The notes beneath the pieces were generated by a model, which saw only the letters and a program-made list of their open reading frames with translations, was not told where the DNA came from and searched no databases. A stretch of DNA of 64,000 bases from Chaenocephalus aceratus (Eukaryota; Chordata; Actinopteri; Perciformes; Channichthyidae). Below, piece after piece: positions 34,647 to 46,304 of the stretch. The first letter of the stretch is position 1. Each line of letters starts with the position of its first letter. A program made the translations under genes and the position numbers. The DNA is taken from assembly GCA_023974075.1 (NCBI GenBank), contig CM043791.1:5969829-6033828 (forward strand), in the 5' to 3' direction.

Positions 34647-34992
34647 TGTTCTTCTTAGGCAGACAATAGGCTCTGAATGCTGCTAGAATATCATTAACAG
34701 TCTGTTCATCTTCTTCTTCACCTTCATCTTCACCATGTGCGATGTCTAGCGTGTTGTACACTTCAAGAGCCTCCTCTCCGAGTGCATGCAGTAGTATGGC
34801 CACTTTAATCTTCCTGTCCTTACCGTCTGCACCACTCACGGTCATGTAGATTTGGAAGCGTTGTTCCCATCGTCGCCAGTTTTCTCCCAAGTTGCCAGTG
34901 AGTACCAGTGGAGATGGTAATTCGAATCGATCCATCTCTCTTTTTTCTTTCTTCCAAAAAAAATTGCGACTCCCGCTCTCTGGGGACCGCAC
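34639..34992 (-). pseudogene. Gag N-terminal fragment
   Basis: 117-codon frame just inside the 5' LTR. Features are an ELPSPLVLTGNLGENWRRWEQRFQIYM opening (a W-x2-W-x2-F pattern seen at the start of many Gypsy gag proteins), the helix KIKVAILLHALGEEALEVYNTL, an acidic GEDEGEEEDEQ patch, and AFRAYCLPKKN near the end. The next 590-codon frame continues the same protein in a different phase with 8 bases of overlap, so a frameshift lies near 34645. The probable start is the Met preceding DRFELPSP (residue 20), not the upstream one. Gag would form the particle that packages the RNA. Confidence 0.8.
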
Positions 34993-35053
34993 CTGTTAGC
35001 TTTAGGCTAACAAAACTTTCATCTGTTTAGCTCCGGCAAAGTGACGAACTGGA

Positions 35054-35069
35054 CCGACTTCTGACACCA
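35054..35069 (-). promoter_or_regulatory. tRNA primer-binding site
   Basis: Minus strand TGGTGTCAGAAGTCGG starts directly after the 5' LTR. TGGTGTCAGAAGT matches the complement of a vertebrate tRNA-Leu 3' end with CCA, from memory of tRNA sequences. One mismatch follows. Confidence 0.75.
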
Positions 35070-35274
35070 TGTAATAGTCCTTTATGTTATATAGTTGACC
35101 GCAGGTCATGGAGAGTAACAAGGTATCCGTAGACCTTTGTATGAGGTATCTTTATTGCTTAACAGGTCTACAGCCATGATACATAGATCGCACCAAGATG
35201 CGGGCTTGCATACACCAGTATCACTCCGCAGCCGCACCCCATCACTAACGTCCTGATGGTATATGTGCGCGGCA
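35070..35274 (-). repeat. 5' LTR, 205 bp, intact
   Basis: Identical over 205 of 205 bases to the 3' LTR after removing the hAT insertion. It holds the empty hAT target GCTTAACA. Very short for a Gypsy LTR. Confidence 0.95.
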
Positions 35275-35600
35275 CTATATACTACAGGCACAAACGATTT
35301 TTAATCATCATTCTCACGATCATTTAATGTATCATATGTTCGCCGAATTGACATGAAAGCACTAATAAATGTAGTTTCATCCACTTGAGTTTACAACTAC
35401 AAAAATAATCGATTTGTTTTTATATCACATCCGACGGGAGGAAATTCAGCAGCTCTCACTACCGATTTGTAATCCTAATGTAATCATCATCTTCACCACG
35501 ATCATTTAAGTTTATGTTCGCCGAATTGACATGAAAGCACTGAAAAATATGAATATACTGTAGTCAACTTCATTACAACGTTATTAATGTGCCTAATCTC
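35275..35600 (+). repeat. 182-bp tandem repeat, about two units
   Basis: CACGATCATTTAA...GTTCGCCGAATTGACATGAAA occurs at 35315 and again at 35497. Each follows a TACAAAAA...CGATTTGTTTT / AAATTCAG block. The block before the LTR element (29665-29730) is a further diverged unit, so the LTR element inserted into or next to this array. Confidence 0.7.
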
Positions 35601-36039
35601 AGTAATTCACCATTTCTACGCATGACAACACACTCTGTCCGTGTTTGGCTCTCTCGTCGCACAGTGAAGCGTTCCCGCATTGACGTCACTTCCGGCTTCC
35701 CCCAAAACTTCAAAATGAGTCGAAGGAATTTCCCCGCGATGTTCGAAATTATTGATATTTAACGGAACGGTATCGCTTTTTCTTTTTTAAACTGACGGTT
35801 CGAGATTACTAGTAGCCCAATATTTCATTGCACAATTGTTGGGAGGCTGTCACAGGCTCTTTAAAGACTTAGTAGGGGGCTAGTACACCCTCCTAAGGGT
35901 CCGATTGTGGATGTCATGCAAGCATAACATGGTGAAAACAATCAGTCTAAATTAACAATCGGGACGGAAATGTTTGGATTTCCAAAGGGAGGTTCTGTGA
36001 ATAAATTAAAAATCAAGAACCGAAATAATTGAACTATTC
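35601..36039. other. Unassigned sequence
   Basis: No gene or element end recognised. Confidence 0.35.
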
Positions 36040-36280
36040 ATATCTTAGACTGCACTGTAACTTTTATCTTTTAATGTTTATTTTATTAGCTTTTCTTTTT
36101 AATGACTGATTTTAAATGCCATTTTCTTAATGTCTTTCATTTTTTGTTTTTGTTTTAATGTTTCTTTTATTATCTTTTACTGTTTTGAAATGCCTTTGTC
36201 TGAATGTCTTTCATTTTTGTAAAGCACCTTGAATTGCCTGGTGCTGAAAGGTGCTATATAAATAAACTTGCCTTGCCTTG
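36040..36280 (+). mobile_element. LINE 3' end (L2-like tail)
   Basis: T-rich 3' UTR ending GTAAAGCACCTTGAATTGCC ... GGTGCTATATAAATAAAC and three CTTGC/CCTTG units. The AAGCACCTTGA hairpin followed by TATATAAATAAA plus a short tandem repeat is a common teleost L2-type LINE tail. No ORF left. Confidence 0.6.
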
Positions 36281-36471
36281 ATAAAGTGTCAAAACCCCAC
36301 GAGAATTCACATCACTATGATCTAACACAAAATAGCAAAAAATACATGGATGAAAACCAGCACAATAATAATATTTATATTTATATTACTGGTGTCAGTC
36401 AAACTATACAGGTGTACAACATTGGACCAAAGAATAAAGACAGTGGTCCAAGTGACAATATTTGAAATTAA

Positions 36472-37602
36472 AGGTGTAAGGTGATTAATACTGTGTATCA
36501 ACATGCTTATAGACCTGGCCATTCCACATGCACCGCTTTAACACAAATGACAGATGACTGGAAGGGCGAACTAGATAATAGGAAGTTAGTGGGTGCAGTA
36601 CTACTCGATTTTAGTTCTGCTTTTGATGTCATTGACCATTCTTTGTTGTTACACAAGCTGGAACAATATGGTTTTCATTTGGAAACGCTGAAGTGGTTAG
36701 AAAGTTACCTGACAAATCGAAATCAAACTGGTTTTTTTAATGGAAGTCTCTCAAAGATGAAAACAGTCACCTGTGGAGTACCTCAGGGTAGTTGTTTGGG
36801 ACCACTTTTATTTTCTATTTTTACAAATGACCTACCATTAGTGTTAGAAAAAGCTAAAATTGTAATGTATGCAGATGACTCAACAATATATTATGCAGAA
36901 TCAACTACAAGAGAGTTGACAAATGTTATGAATAAAGATCTACTACTGATATCAGAGTGGGTCATAAATAATAAGTTGGTACTTAATGCCGGAAAAACAA
37001 AATCGTTATTAATAGGATCAAATCATCAGTTAAAAGGTGAACCAAAATTGCAACTACATTTAAACCATATTGAAATTGAACAGGTCAAGGAGACAAAATT
37101 GCTAGGTATAACCCTGGATCATAAATTATCTTGGTCTAAACAAATTGATAATGTTGTATGTAAAATGGGAAGGGGTGTGTCACTTGTAAAAATAATTGTA
37201 AAATATTTGCCTATGGATGTCAGTAGACAAGTTTTGGATGCTTTGGTTCTGTCGCAGCTTGATTATTGTTTGGTTATATGGTCTAGTGCTGCTGAAAAAG
37301 ATTTAAACAAACTACAAGTAGCACAAAATAAGGCAGCACGATGTGCACTGCAGTGCTCCTACAGAACCAGAGTCACTGAAATGCTGGAGACACTGAAATG
37401 GTTAACTGTCGGACAGAGGTCAACTTATATTTTATTGAATTTTGTCAGAAATATTACAGTGACTCACTCACCAGATATATTATCACAAAGGTTTATAGCG
37501 CAATATGCACAACATAACTATCAAACACGACATAAGGAAGGTTTGTATTACCCAAATCTAAATCAAATATGGGACAGAAAACAGTCATGTACAGAGCCAT
37601 GA
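36472..37602 (+). pseudogene. Non-LTR retrotransposon reverse transcriptase, 5'-truncated
   Basis: A 373-codon frame opening after a stop at 36469; the GTG at 36481 is not a true start. RT motifs in order: AYRPGHSTCTA (9-19), DFSSAFDVIDH with catalytic Asp (43-53), GVPQGSCLGPLLFSIFTNDL (99-118), MYADDST with the catalytic YADD (130-133), LNAGKTKSLLIG, and KLLGITLDHKLSW (thumb lead-in). The C-terminal SQLDYCLVIWSSA and LQVAQNKAARCAL segments follow. This is the CR1/L2/Jockey-like pattern. No endonuclease domain is present, so the insertion is truncated at the 5' side. The last 40 or so residues (SWNSLPVHI region at about 37605-37690) are in another phase, so a frameshift ends the frame early. 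Target-primed reverse transcription is the family's job; this copy lacks the nicking domain. Confidence 0.93.
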
Positions 37603-37975
37603 TCAGCTGGAACTCTTTACCTGTTCACATCATTCAGGAAAATTCTCAAGTACATTTCAAATGGTTGCTAAAAAATTATTTAAGTATTACAAAGTAAATT
37701 TGAACTGTGCCTGTGGCTATGTATGCATATATTATTATTTACACTTATTTGTATTTACTTTTGTTTGGCCTTAGGATGGCGATAATTGGATGACCATTTT
37801 AGTTTCACTTCATTTCACTGTAAATAGCATGAAATTATGAGCTGTTTTGTTTTGTTTTAATTTTGTTGTATGTTTATGTATGTTTTGAGTGTGTGAAGAC
37901 CCCAGGAAGAATAGCCAATGCTCATGCTAGTGCTAATGGGGATCCTAATAAAGACATAAGACATAAAGACATAAG
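37603..37975 (+). mobile_element. 3' UTR and tail of the LINE
   Basis: Continues the shifted last ORF segment, then an AT-rich UTR with GTGTGAAGACCCCAGGAAGA and GGGGATCCTAATAAAGACAT. It ends in imperfect GACATAA repeats to 37975, a short tandem tail as in CR1/L2-type LINEs. Confidence 0.75.
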
Positions 37976-38420
37976 GTGAACAGTGATTGGAAGTGCATGT
38001 TTCTTCCAAACTCAAGAGCTTTTCTCAATATGACACAGCGCCCTCTGGTGAGTACAGATCTCCCTCCAACCATCAGCTGTGTCTCTGTGTCTCAACAGGG
38101 AGGGTGAGATGAATACATCTCCTGCAATTCCCCATACAATAACAGTTTGCAGGTAATGTGTGCTTTACTTTTTGGAATTCTTGTAAGTTTTGCAAATAAT
38201 TGTTGTATTTATAGTTTTGTATGTATGCAACGTCATGATGATGCGTTCGAAGAAAGGCGACAAAGTCCTACTTCTCCTGGGTATCTGATTCTTATATGGC
38301 TCTTAATTATAACTAACTGCTAACTTGTGAATATTGCTCAGTCCTTTAAAAAGAACTCAACCTTTATTTTCTCCATGTCACATTAAGTAGATTTACTCTT
38401 ATTCATTTGTGGTCATGTTA
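37976..38420. other. Unassigned sequence
   Basis: No gene or element end recognised before the GGTACC element. Confidence 0.35.
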
Positions 38421-40836
38421 ATATTGATGGTACCACTGTACAATAAGACTACCCTTATAAAGGATTCATAAAGGGTTTATAATTAGGTTATAAATTAGGT
38501 TGTAAACACTTTATTCATCATTAAGATCCATTTATAAACCAGTTCTAACATAGTTGTCATACTTCAACACAGGCTCACTATTTGGCAAGATGACTAAGCC
38601 TTATATTGGCTACCTAGCTTACTTCGTCTGTGCTCCATGTCGAATCGTCGTCTCTTCTTGCCCATGTTACCTGCCAGGTAATAACCAGAAAAGCATGTCA
38701 TGGGACCTTTAAACAAATTATAAATGGTAGTAACTCATTCATAAATGGTGATGTGTTTTACACTTTACAAGGCTCCCTTTTGGCAGTTATAAATGTTAGT
38801 AACTCATAAATAAATGGTCATAAGAGATGCCAAGAAACATCAAGATGGATGGGGGGAGAATCAACTCGGTGAACAACAGATACCAAGGATGCTGGCTGAT
38901 GAAGAAGACGAGGTAAGCTAAGTAGCCAATATAAGGCTTAGCAGTACAGATAAATGTGGCTCACTATTTGGCAAGCAACCGGTCACAGTTGCCCTGTTTA
39001 TCCAACCCAGTCTCACGGCATTTCGTGTTCACCAACACGATTTTTAATCTATTGATTCGTGTTCACCAACACGATTTGCCCCTTTTTTTCGTGTTGCACA
39101 GCACGATTTTAAAAGCAATGTATTTCTACTGCCTGCAGCACGTCTTTTTCTCTGGTCGGGTCGAGGAAGACCGGAAGCTGTGTGGTTCATAAAAACATGT
39201 TCTTACTCAATATCAAGCCACAATTATTGCTTTTATTTTAAATCGTATAATTTCGGACTTTTGTTGCCGTCTGTGAGGAAAATAAATGGGGCTCAGAGCC
39301 TCAGGATACTGAAATCTGTATTTTTAAATATTTTTTTCCTTCTAATTCGTTATTCTTTTCAAAATAACACACTGTTATTTACTCACCAATAACACACAAT
39401 TATCCTTGCTTTTATTTATTGGTTTAATTCCATAATCTCGGGCTTTTTTGGCGTCCGTCAGGAACTGAATTTCAAAATAAAATAACCGGAAACAGAAGTA
39501 GGCCTATAAGGGACATTTCGAGCATCATTGCGATTGTCAACATTTCTGAGTTTAGGATGGCCGAAGACACTACACTACCCATAATCCCCAGCTATCGTTT
39601 AGGACTACAGTTCCTGTAAGGTTACGCAGAGCGTCAAACAGCTGTGTGAAAGGGAACGAAACCACGCCAGACTATCCAAAACTGGAATCGAACGCCCCTC
39701 CAGAACTACACATGCTGGCTATTGTGTTTCGCAAAATGTTCTATGGGACGTCTCTACTGAACGTTTTCGTTTTTCCCACAATTAGAAGTTGCCAGTATTA
39801 AACACATTGGTAAAACATATAATTAATAAATGGGTGAAAATCGCTTGTGTCCATAATGCGCAGCGTTAATATATACCCACATGACAGCTCATTGATACTT
39901 TGTAATTCTACTCCACTACAATTCAGAGGTTAACCTGGTATTTTTACTCCACTGCATTTATTTGAGTTACTTTGCAGATTCTGATTAATTATGTGAAATA
40001 TAAACAACCCTTAAATCAGACTTTAGTTACACGTGACCTGAGTAAAATTCAGGTAAGGTGATTGTCAAGTGCCAACAATCAGGAGAGATATTTGATAGTT
40101 GGTGCTTGAGAAGACTAAACATGTATCTGCAATTGACATGAATGGAAAGGAGTAATAAAGTATATTCATTACTCGTTATTCTCTACTAATAGTTAATTAA
40201 AGACTGTATATTATGGCTATTTTGCACATCCCTTTTAAGATTTTCAAAGGTTTATTGACATATCATACACAACTACGGTGTAGTTATGCAATGAATGAAA
40301 CACTTGGGTCACAGGTTCCTCAACAGTGCATTACAAGACATCTATCAATATGTGTGTACCTCCACCATTAAACTGTCATATTCTGCACATTTCTTATACT
40401 ATCTACATACATAAGAGTATAATTAATGTGTATAATATCAGTTAAAATAAGTGCTTCAACATAGTTAACATTGCAGGAAAGCAATATATTAGACGTTAAG
40501 TACTTTGTCAGGCTTAATATTTATCTGTTGATACCCCCAAAGTTTTTTTCTTATTTAAAAGAAGACCTTAATCTGTTATTTAATGTTTAAATAAAGGTTA
40601 ATTCGTGTTTCTGTTTTGCACCTCCTCCTATTAATATCTTTGTACATCCTGCACTAAACTGTTTTATTGTAGAGATCACTTATAGTATCTTCTAGATTTT
40701 TTATATTCTATATTTCTATCGCAGACCTTCTACTTTCCCCCTATGAAAGTATGTACTCTTCATATTTTTATTCAAATAATATTTGATGAAAAACATATTA
40801 AGAGTACATTATTGTTTTTATGTGTTATATTATAAC

Positions 40837-41908
40837 TAGGGCTGTCAAACGATTAACATTTTTAATCAGATTAATCACAGCTTAAAAATTAATTAATCAT
40901 GATTAATCACCATTCGAACTATGTCCAAAATATGCCATTTATTTATGTATATTGTTGTGGGAATGGAAAGATAAATGAAAGAAGGCGGATATATCCATTT
41001 AACATACAGTATCTATGTTTATTATAACATTTTTCTGCACGTCAAAATGAAAGACAACCCACACACCTATCAATCATCAAACCGTGGGGTCTTAATTCAT
41101 TACGTGTTGATTTCTATCAACGGGGGAGTACTTCAGGAAAGTCGACAGAGGGGGGGGGGGGGCGGCGGCGGCGGCTAGTGGAGTACTTCGTGACCACAGA
41201 GTGTGAACGTTGTGATCAGCTGTTTTAGCGCAGTTCTCCAGTGAAGGGGGGAGTCTCCCTCCGCAGCCGGTTGGCGTAGTTTTAGCACAGTTCCATTGTA
41301 CAGACCGACGTTAACAGCAGCCTGTCTGTGCACACGGAGACCGACTCTGTCGTCCGGTGATCAAACCGCCTTCTGGAAAAGCTTCACAAGTACGTCGGTA
41401 CGCAAATGCGCTTTGTGACACAAGTGACGGTACGCATTTCAGATTACGCACATAACCTGCGTACCAGTTATGTGCACCCCTGTACCAGAGCCATATTATT
41501 ACTATTATATGGCTCTGCCCTGTACTACAGCAAGAGTATTCTCCGTCGGGACTTCCTGCAACAACACCACGCCGTTATCAAAGATGTTCTATTGAGAAGA
41601 CGATCACTACGTGACAAAAGTTTTCAAAACCGTGGCTACTGAAATCAATCTTACTAACTGCTGTCTGTGCAATTTACTCCGCGCGAGCTGGCAGACTTTA
41701 TTTTGCTTACTTTAACATCATTTTTCATGGTGGGGCTAAGCCATTTCTTGGTATGGGTGTAGCCTACCCCAGCCATACCCTGGCGCTGCCACTGGTGGCA
41801 CGTATGGGGCGGGCCATTCTGCACATGCGTTAAATGCGTTAAATATTTTAACGCAATTAATTCAAAAAATTAATTACCGCCGTTAACGCGATAATTTTGA
41901 CAGCACTA
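40837..41908 (+). mobile_element. Non-autonomous hAT (TAGGGCTGTC), 1,072 bp
   Basis: Termini TAGGGCTGTCAAAC and AATTTTGACAGCACTA, exact 8-bp duplications ATTATAAC (40829-40836, 41909-41916). Subterminal arrays of TTAATCAGATTAATC / TTAACGCAATTAATT. Contains a G-run and GGC array (41150-41175). The 78-codon frame at 41406-41642 has no motif I recognise. A truncated relative lies at 27415. Confidence 0.95.
41150..41175 (+). repeat. Poly-G and (GGC)5 run
   Basis: Thirteen G followed by five GGC units. Prone to G-quadruplex formation and assembly error. Confidence 0.9.
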
Positions 41909-43215
41909 ATTATAACACATAAAAACAATAATTCAATAACGTGCTTTAACCACTAGGCGGTGCACACAAGGTACACACAGCCATAATAACTTTGTATTAT
42001 TAGTGTGTATGTACAACATCTGAAGATGTGTAGTTTTATTCATGCTTTCACATAATTTGACAGCATATTGCTATACTATTTCAGACTCAGTATTTACATT
42101 CTTACATTCAAAGAAAATCAGTAATATCTTTAAAAACTACAGTCCTTTTATATCAGCTGTGCACCGTTATGGTGTAAATATAACCTATCTGTGAATTAGA
42201 TCAAATGTATAAATCAGCCGAATTAGTGTTGATACTGCAAGGAGACGTATTGTGTGAAGAGAAATTGAAGATGTTGTTTAATTGTTGAATATATTTATGA
42301 CCCACGTCAAGTATTCAGTTTCGGCGGCATTTTCTCAGTTTTTCCAAAGGTCTTCTCATCAGGGCTCTATAAATAAAGAACTACGGAAGATCTGTAATAT
42401 GTAATGCAGCCGAACCGTGTATTACAATGCCGTTATGTGATGACTTTCAAAGAGAAAAGCAAGAACACTCGGAATTAAGTATTATTTTATTCTTTTAAAA
42501 TGTTTTCCGGATTTCATATCATATAAACACCAAATCCCAGCATGCATTGCGGCTAAAACATCCAATAAGCGAGCTTAAAACCATAGCTGAGGATCTTGGG
42601 TAATCGCTCGAAATGCCTACGTCTGTTTCCTGTTATATTTATTTTGAAATTCAGTTCCTGACGGACACCAAAAAACCCAGAGATTATGGAATTAAACAAA
42701 TAAATAAAAGCAAGGATAATTGAGTGTTATTGGTGAGTAAATAACAGTGTGTTATTTTGAAAAGAATAACAAATTAGAAGGAAAAAAAAGATTTAAAAAA
42801 TACAGATTTCAGTATCCTGAGGCTCTGAGCCCCATTTATTTTCCTCACAGATGGCAACAAAAGTCCGAAATTATACGATTTCAAATAAAAGCAATAACTG
42901 TGGCTTGATATTGAGTAAGAACATGTTTTTATGAACCACAAAAAAAAAAGACGTGCTGCAGGCAGTAGAATTACATTGCTTTTAAAATCGTGCTGTGCAA
43001 CACGAAAAAAAGGGGCAAATCGTGTTGGTGAACACGAATCAATAGATTAAAAATCGTGTTGGTGAACACGAAATGCCGTGAGACTGGGTTGGTTTATCTC
43101 ATGTCTAAAAGCTTATTAATGATTTGTGTGTTCACAACCTGATTAATAAATGAATTACAAACGATTCGTAAACCCTTTATAAGGGTAGTCTTTTTGTAAA
43201 TGGTACCATATTGAC

Positions 43216-44138
43216 TTAGATGAGATATATATGTGTTCTTCTCTACAGACAGCTTGCCTCCATCAACAACTGTAGCTTAATTGGATGCTGTCAGAAACCT
43301 GCTGGACTGAAATGAGGAAAAACTGTTGAGGCGCTTACAGATCTCTAGCATTTCGGGAATTTAACAATTCAGGCAACCCGACTTCACTTCCAGCTCATCA
43401 CATAGCATCTGTATAAGACTCGCTGGGCTTTGCAATATATTGTGTAGCAAGAACGAGTTCAAGAACATAAAATAAACTCTTACTCTTCATAAAAACAGAT
43501 TTTTTCGACCTGAGAGCTGCATTCATTAATATTTATTTATCATCACACACTCTGCACTTCCCCTCAGCTCTAAGCGTTTGGCTCATTGTTTGGTGTCCCT
43601 GCTCACAAATTCTGCTCTTATCAAAATCAATAAAGCTCAAGGTGTGTTTCCATGCACCCACATGAATACACACATGAGTTTCAAGAAAAGCAAAATCAAC
43701 ATTAGTTAATGAAACTATTACATTTTCTACAAATATGTTAACTGTTTTATGTTGATATGGTGTCTTAATTACGGTATCTTGTTGAGAGCTCTTGTTCTGT
43801 ATTGTACTCCTGCTTACCTCGACTCCTAATCGCAAAGCAGGAGTCCAGCAGCTGAGCCACAATCCCTTAATCTGAAATCATAGTATTATCTTAGATATCT
43901 TTACTCTGCGAGTAAGAACAAAGGTTTGCATAACTGCTGTCCACTCTCAGTGTGCAACTTCAATTATGATGTTTAAAGGACGTCCGCCCCTGTACTAAAG
44001 CAATCCAAACAATTCTTGCCAAGAATTTGACTAAAGGTCAACAATTGTCCCTGTGGCCCTAAAGTGAAAACCAAAGGACCAGTAAAGTCAGTAGAACAAG
44101 GTTTGCAAAGAATGATGCAATCCATCAAACAGCTGTTG
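43216..44138. other. Unassigned sequence
   Basis: Longest frame is 109 codons on the minus strand (43533-43862), no motif recognised. No element ends. Confidence 0.4.
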
Positions 44139-44146
44139 GTCTATAG

Positions 44147-44460
44147 CAGTGCTTCTCAAAGTGTGGTCCGCGGACCACTGGTGGTCCGGGAGTATATTGG
44201 TAACATTTCACATTTGAAATAAATAAATCAATTTAAGTTTTCCGCACTCTCGCGGGAATATCTCCGCAATGGAGCGAGCTTAAGTTTCACTTACGTTTTC
44301 AATAGCCCAGATAAACACCTTCATCCCACATGTGGCCACTTGTTTGTACCATTTTCAGGCGATTTGTAAAAAACGATGTGTTTTTGGATATTTGTGGAGT
44401 TAGGTAGTCCGCGAGTGTTTTTTTAGTGGTCCTTGGTATGAAAACGTTTGAGAAACACTG
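44147..44460. mobile_element. hAT MITE, 314 bp
   Basis: Same family as 16333-16679: CAGTGCTTCTCAAAG / TTTGAGAAACACTG. Exact 8-bp duplications GTCTATAG (44139-44146, 44461-44468). Confidence 0.95.
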
Positions 44461-44701
44461 GTCTATAGGGAGGCTGACCCACAAGAAGTAACGTGGCTTC
44501 AAAATTCATAACATTCTTATGTCCGAAAATATTTAAAAGCCTATTATTCTTTGAGGGGAACATGTAGTTATGGGCAGAGATTTGATAGCTTCCATACATA
44601 TATACACAAATCTCTCCTCACTGACTTGATAAAGAACATTACATCACATCAGGGAAATGTTTCAAATGTGTAAACACAAACACATAAACACATAAACACA
44701 T

Positions 44702-45458
<757 letters not shown>

Positions 45459-45461
45459 TGA

Positions 45462-46304
45462 TGCCCCTTTCACACCAACGCGGTTCCAGGGCCGGTTCGG
45501 AGCTAGAGCCTGATAAGCACCGGTTTTTCGTGTTCACACCGCAGCAGAAAGCACCGAAAACCGGTGAGTACGGCAAATGAAAGTTGTAACAAGCAGTAGC
45601 GCTGACCAAAGTGACTAGAAAGCGACCACACACTTATTAAAAAAAACACACTTTATAAAGTCAGGCAACACTAACCAGGTGTGGTTCTGTTTATTTGCAC
45701 CTTACTTTGACCATCCGTTCACTGTTATTGATCATTGTGGAGAGAGGCAGACATTTTGTTTTGTATTATAGCAGCTATCGGATGGAATCAATACATGGGC
45801 TGCACAGGTTGTCGTGTCCGACTATCACAAGTAGAATCATAATGAAAAAAGCGCCGGTAAAATGTGCCTGTAGAAAACGGCTTATGCCACAATAGGATAG
45901 CAATAGCAAGTAGTCAGTTTAGCTTCGGTTGCTATGGTAACATCACCCATTTTATACCAGAGAAACGTTCATAACAGCGTTGTGATGCCAAACGGCGGGC
46001 AGCACTGCAGCGGTCGGTAAATGCCGCTGAAACACATTAATAAACAATGAACCACGGCACTCTGGAGAAAAGTACAAGGGTTGAAAAGTAGTTATTTAAT
46101 TTAATCTGGCTTCGTGTGATTAAAAGCAACACGATCATCGACACGGCGCCGTTGGGGAGAAAATCAGCGACGTAAACTGTGACGTCATGACGCAGCCACG
46201 GCAGCACCAGTCGGGCTCTGGGCGGTTGTGAACAAAATGGGTTCCGAACCAGAAGGGCGCAAGCAGGGAGCTAGAACGGGAACCGCGTTGGTGTGAAAGG
46301 GGCA
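45462..46304. mobile_element. TIR element TGCCCCTTTCACACC, 843 bp
   Basis: Left TGCCCCTTTCACACCAACGC and right GCGTTGGTGTGAAAGGGGCA are exact inverted repeats, flanked by TGA on both sides (45459-45461, 46305-46307). Inner arms repeat GGTTCC/GGAACC and GAGCTAG words. A 3-bp duplication suits Harbinger-like elements, but their usual duplication is TAA/TTA, so class is uncertain. A fragment of the same family ends at 10306. Confidence 0.8.

Larger units (their letters stand above)
29740..35274 (-). mobile_element. LTR retrotransposon, Ty3/Gypsy-type, minus strand, frameshifted
   Basis: Two 205-bp LTRs with TG...CA ends (5' LTR 35070-35274, 3' LTR 29740-31011 with a hAT insert) enclose a 4.06-kb body. 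A tRNA primer site abuts the 5' LTR and a purine tract abuts the 3' LTR. Protein motifs run gag, CCHC knuckles, protease, RT, RNase H, integrase, the Ty3/Gypsy order. No envelope frame is present. The two LTRs are identical base for base apart from the hAT insert, yet the coding region is broken into at least six frames. No clean target duplication was found: the outer flanks are ...GGCAC at left and CTATA... at right. Confidence 0.93.
39003..43091 (+). mobile_element. Family A element, copy 3, complete with 7-bp duplication
   Basis: CAACCCAGTCTCACGG at 39003 and its complement ending 43091, flanked by exact GTTTATC at 38996-39002 and 43092-43098. Terminal inverted repeats are about 520 bp. 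Just inside both ends sit two copies of the hairpin word CGTGTTGGTGAACACG (or complement), separated by TCAATAGATT. A 1,072-bp hAT interrupts the interior. Without it the element is about 3.0 kb with no transposase. This is the reference copy for the family. Confidence 0.93.
38429..43207. mobile_element. GGTACC-TIR element, 8-bp duplication, split by family A
   Basis: Left GGTACCACTGTACAATAAG and right CTTTTTGTAAATGGTACC are terminal inverted repeats that extend into ACTACCCTTATAAAG / CTTTATAAGGGTAGT. Flanks ATATTGAT (38421-38428) and ATATTGAC (43208-43215) match at 7 of 8, as for hAT. Removing the family A insert (39003-43091 plus 7 bp) leaves a 683-bp MITE. Its interior has its own inverted segment (AAGCCTTATATTGGCTAC near 38606, complement near 38918) and a stray GCATGTCATGGGACCTTT piece of the 59164 MITE family at 38693. 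Confidence 0.85.

Noticed and set aside
29740..35274. Endogenous retrovirus
   Set aside because: No envelope-like frame is present between the integrase tail and the 3' LTR, and the domain signatures fit a Ty3/Gypsy retrotransposon.
36301..36465. Small frame 65 codons before the LINE
   Set aside because: AT-rich, no motif, ends before the LINE frame opens; probably target DNA.
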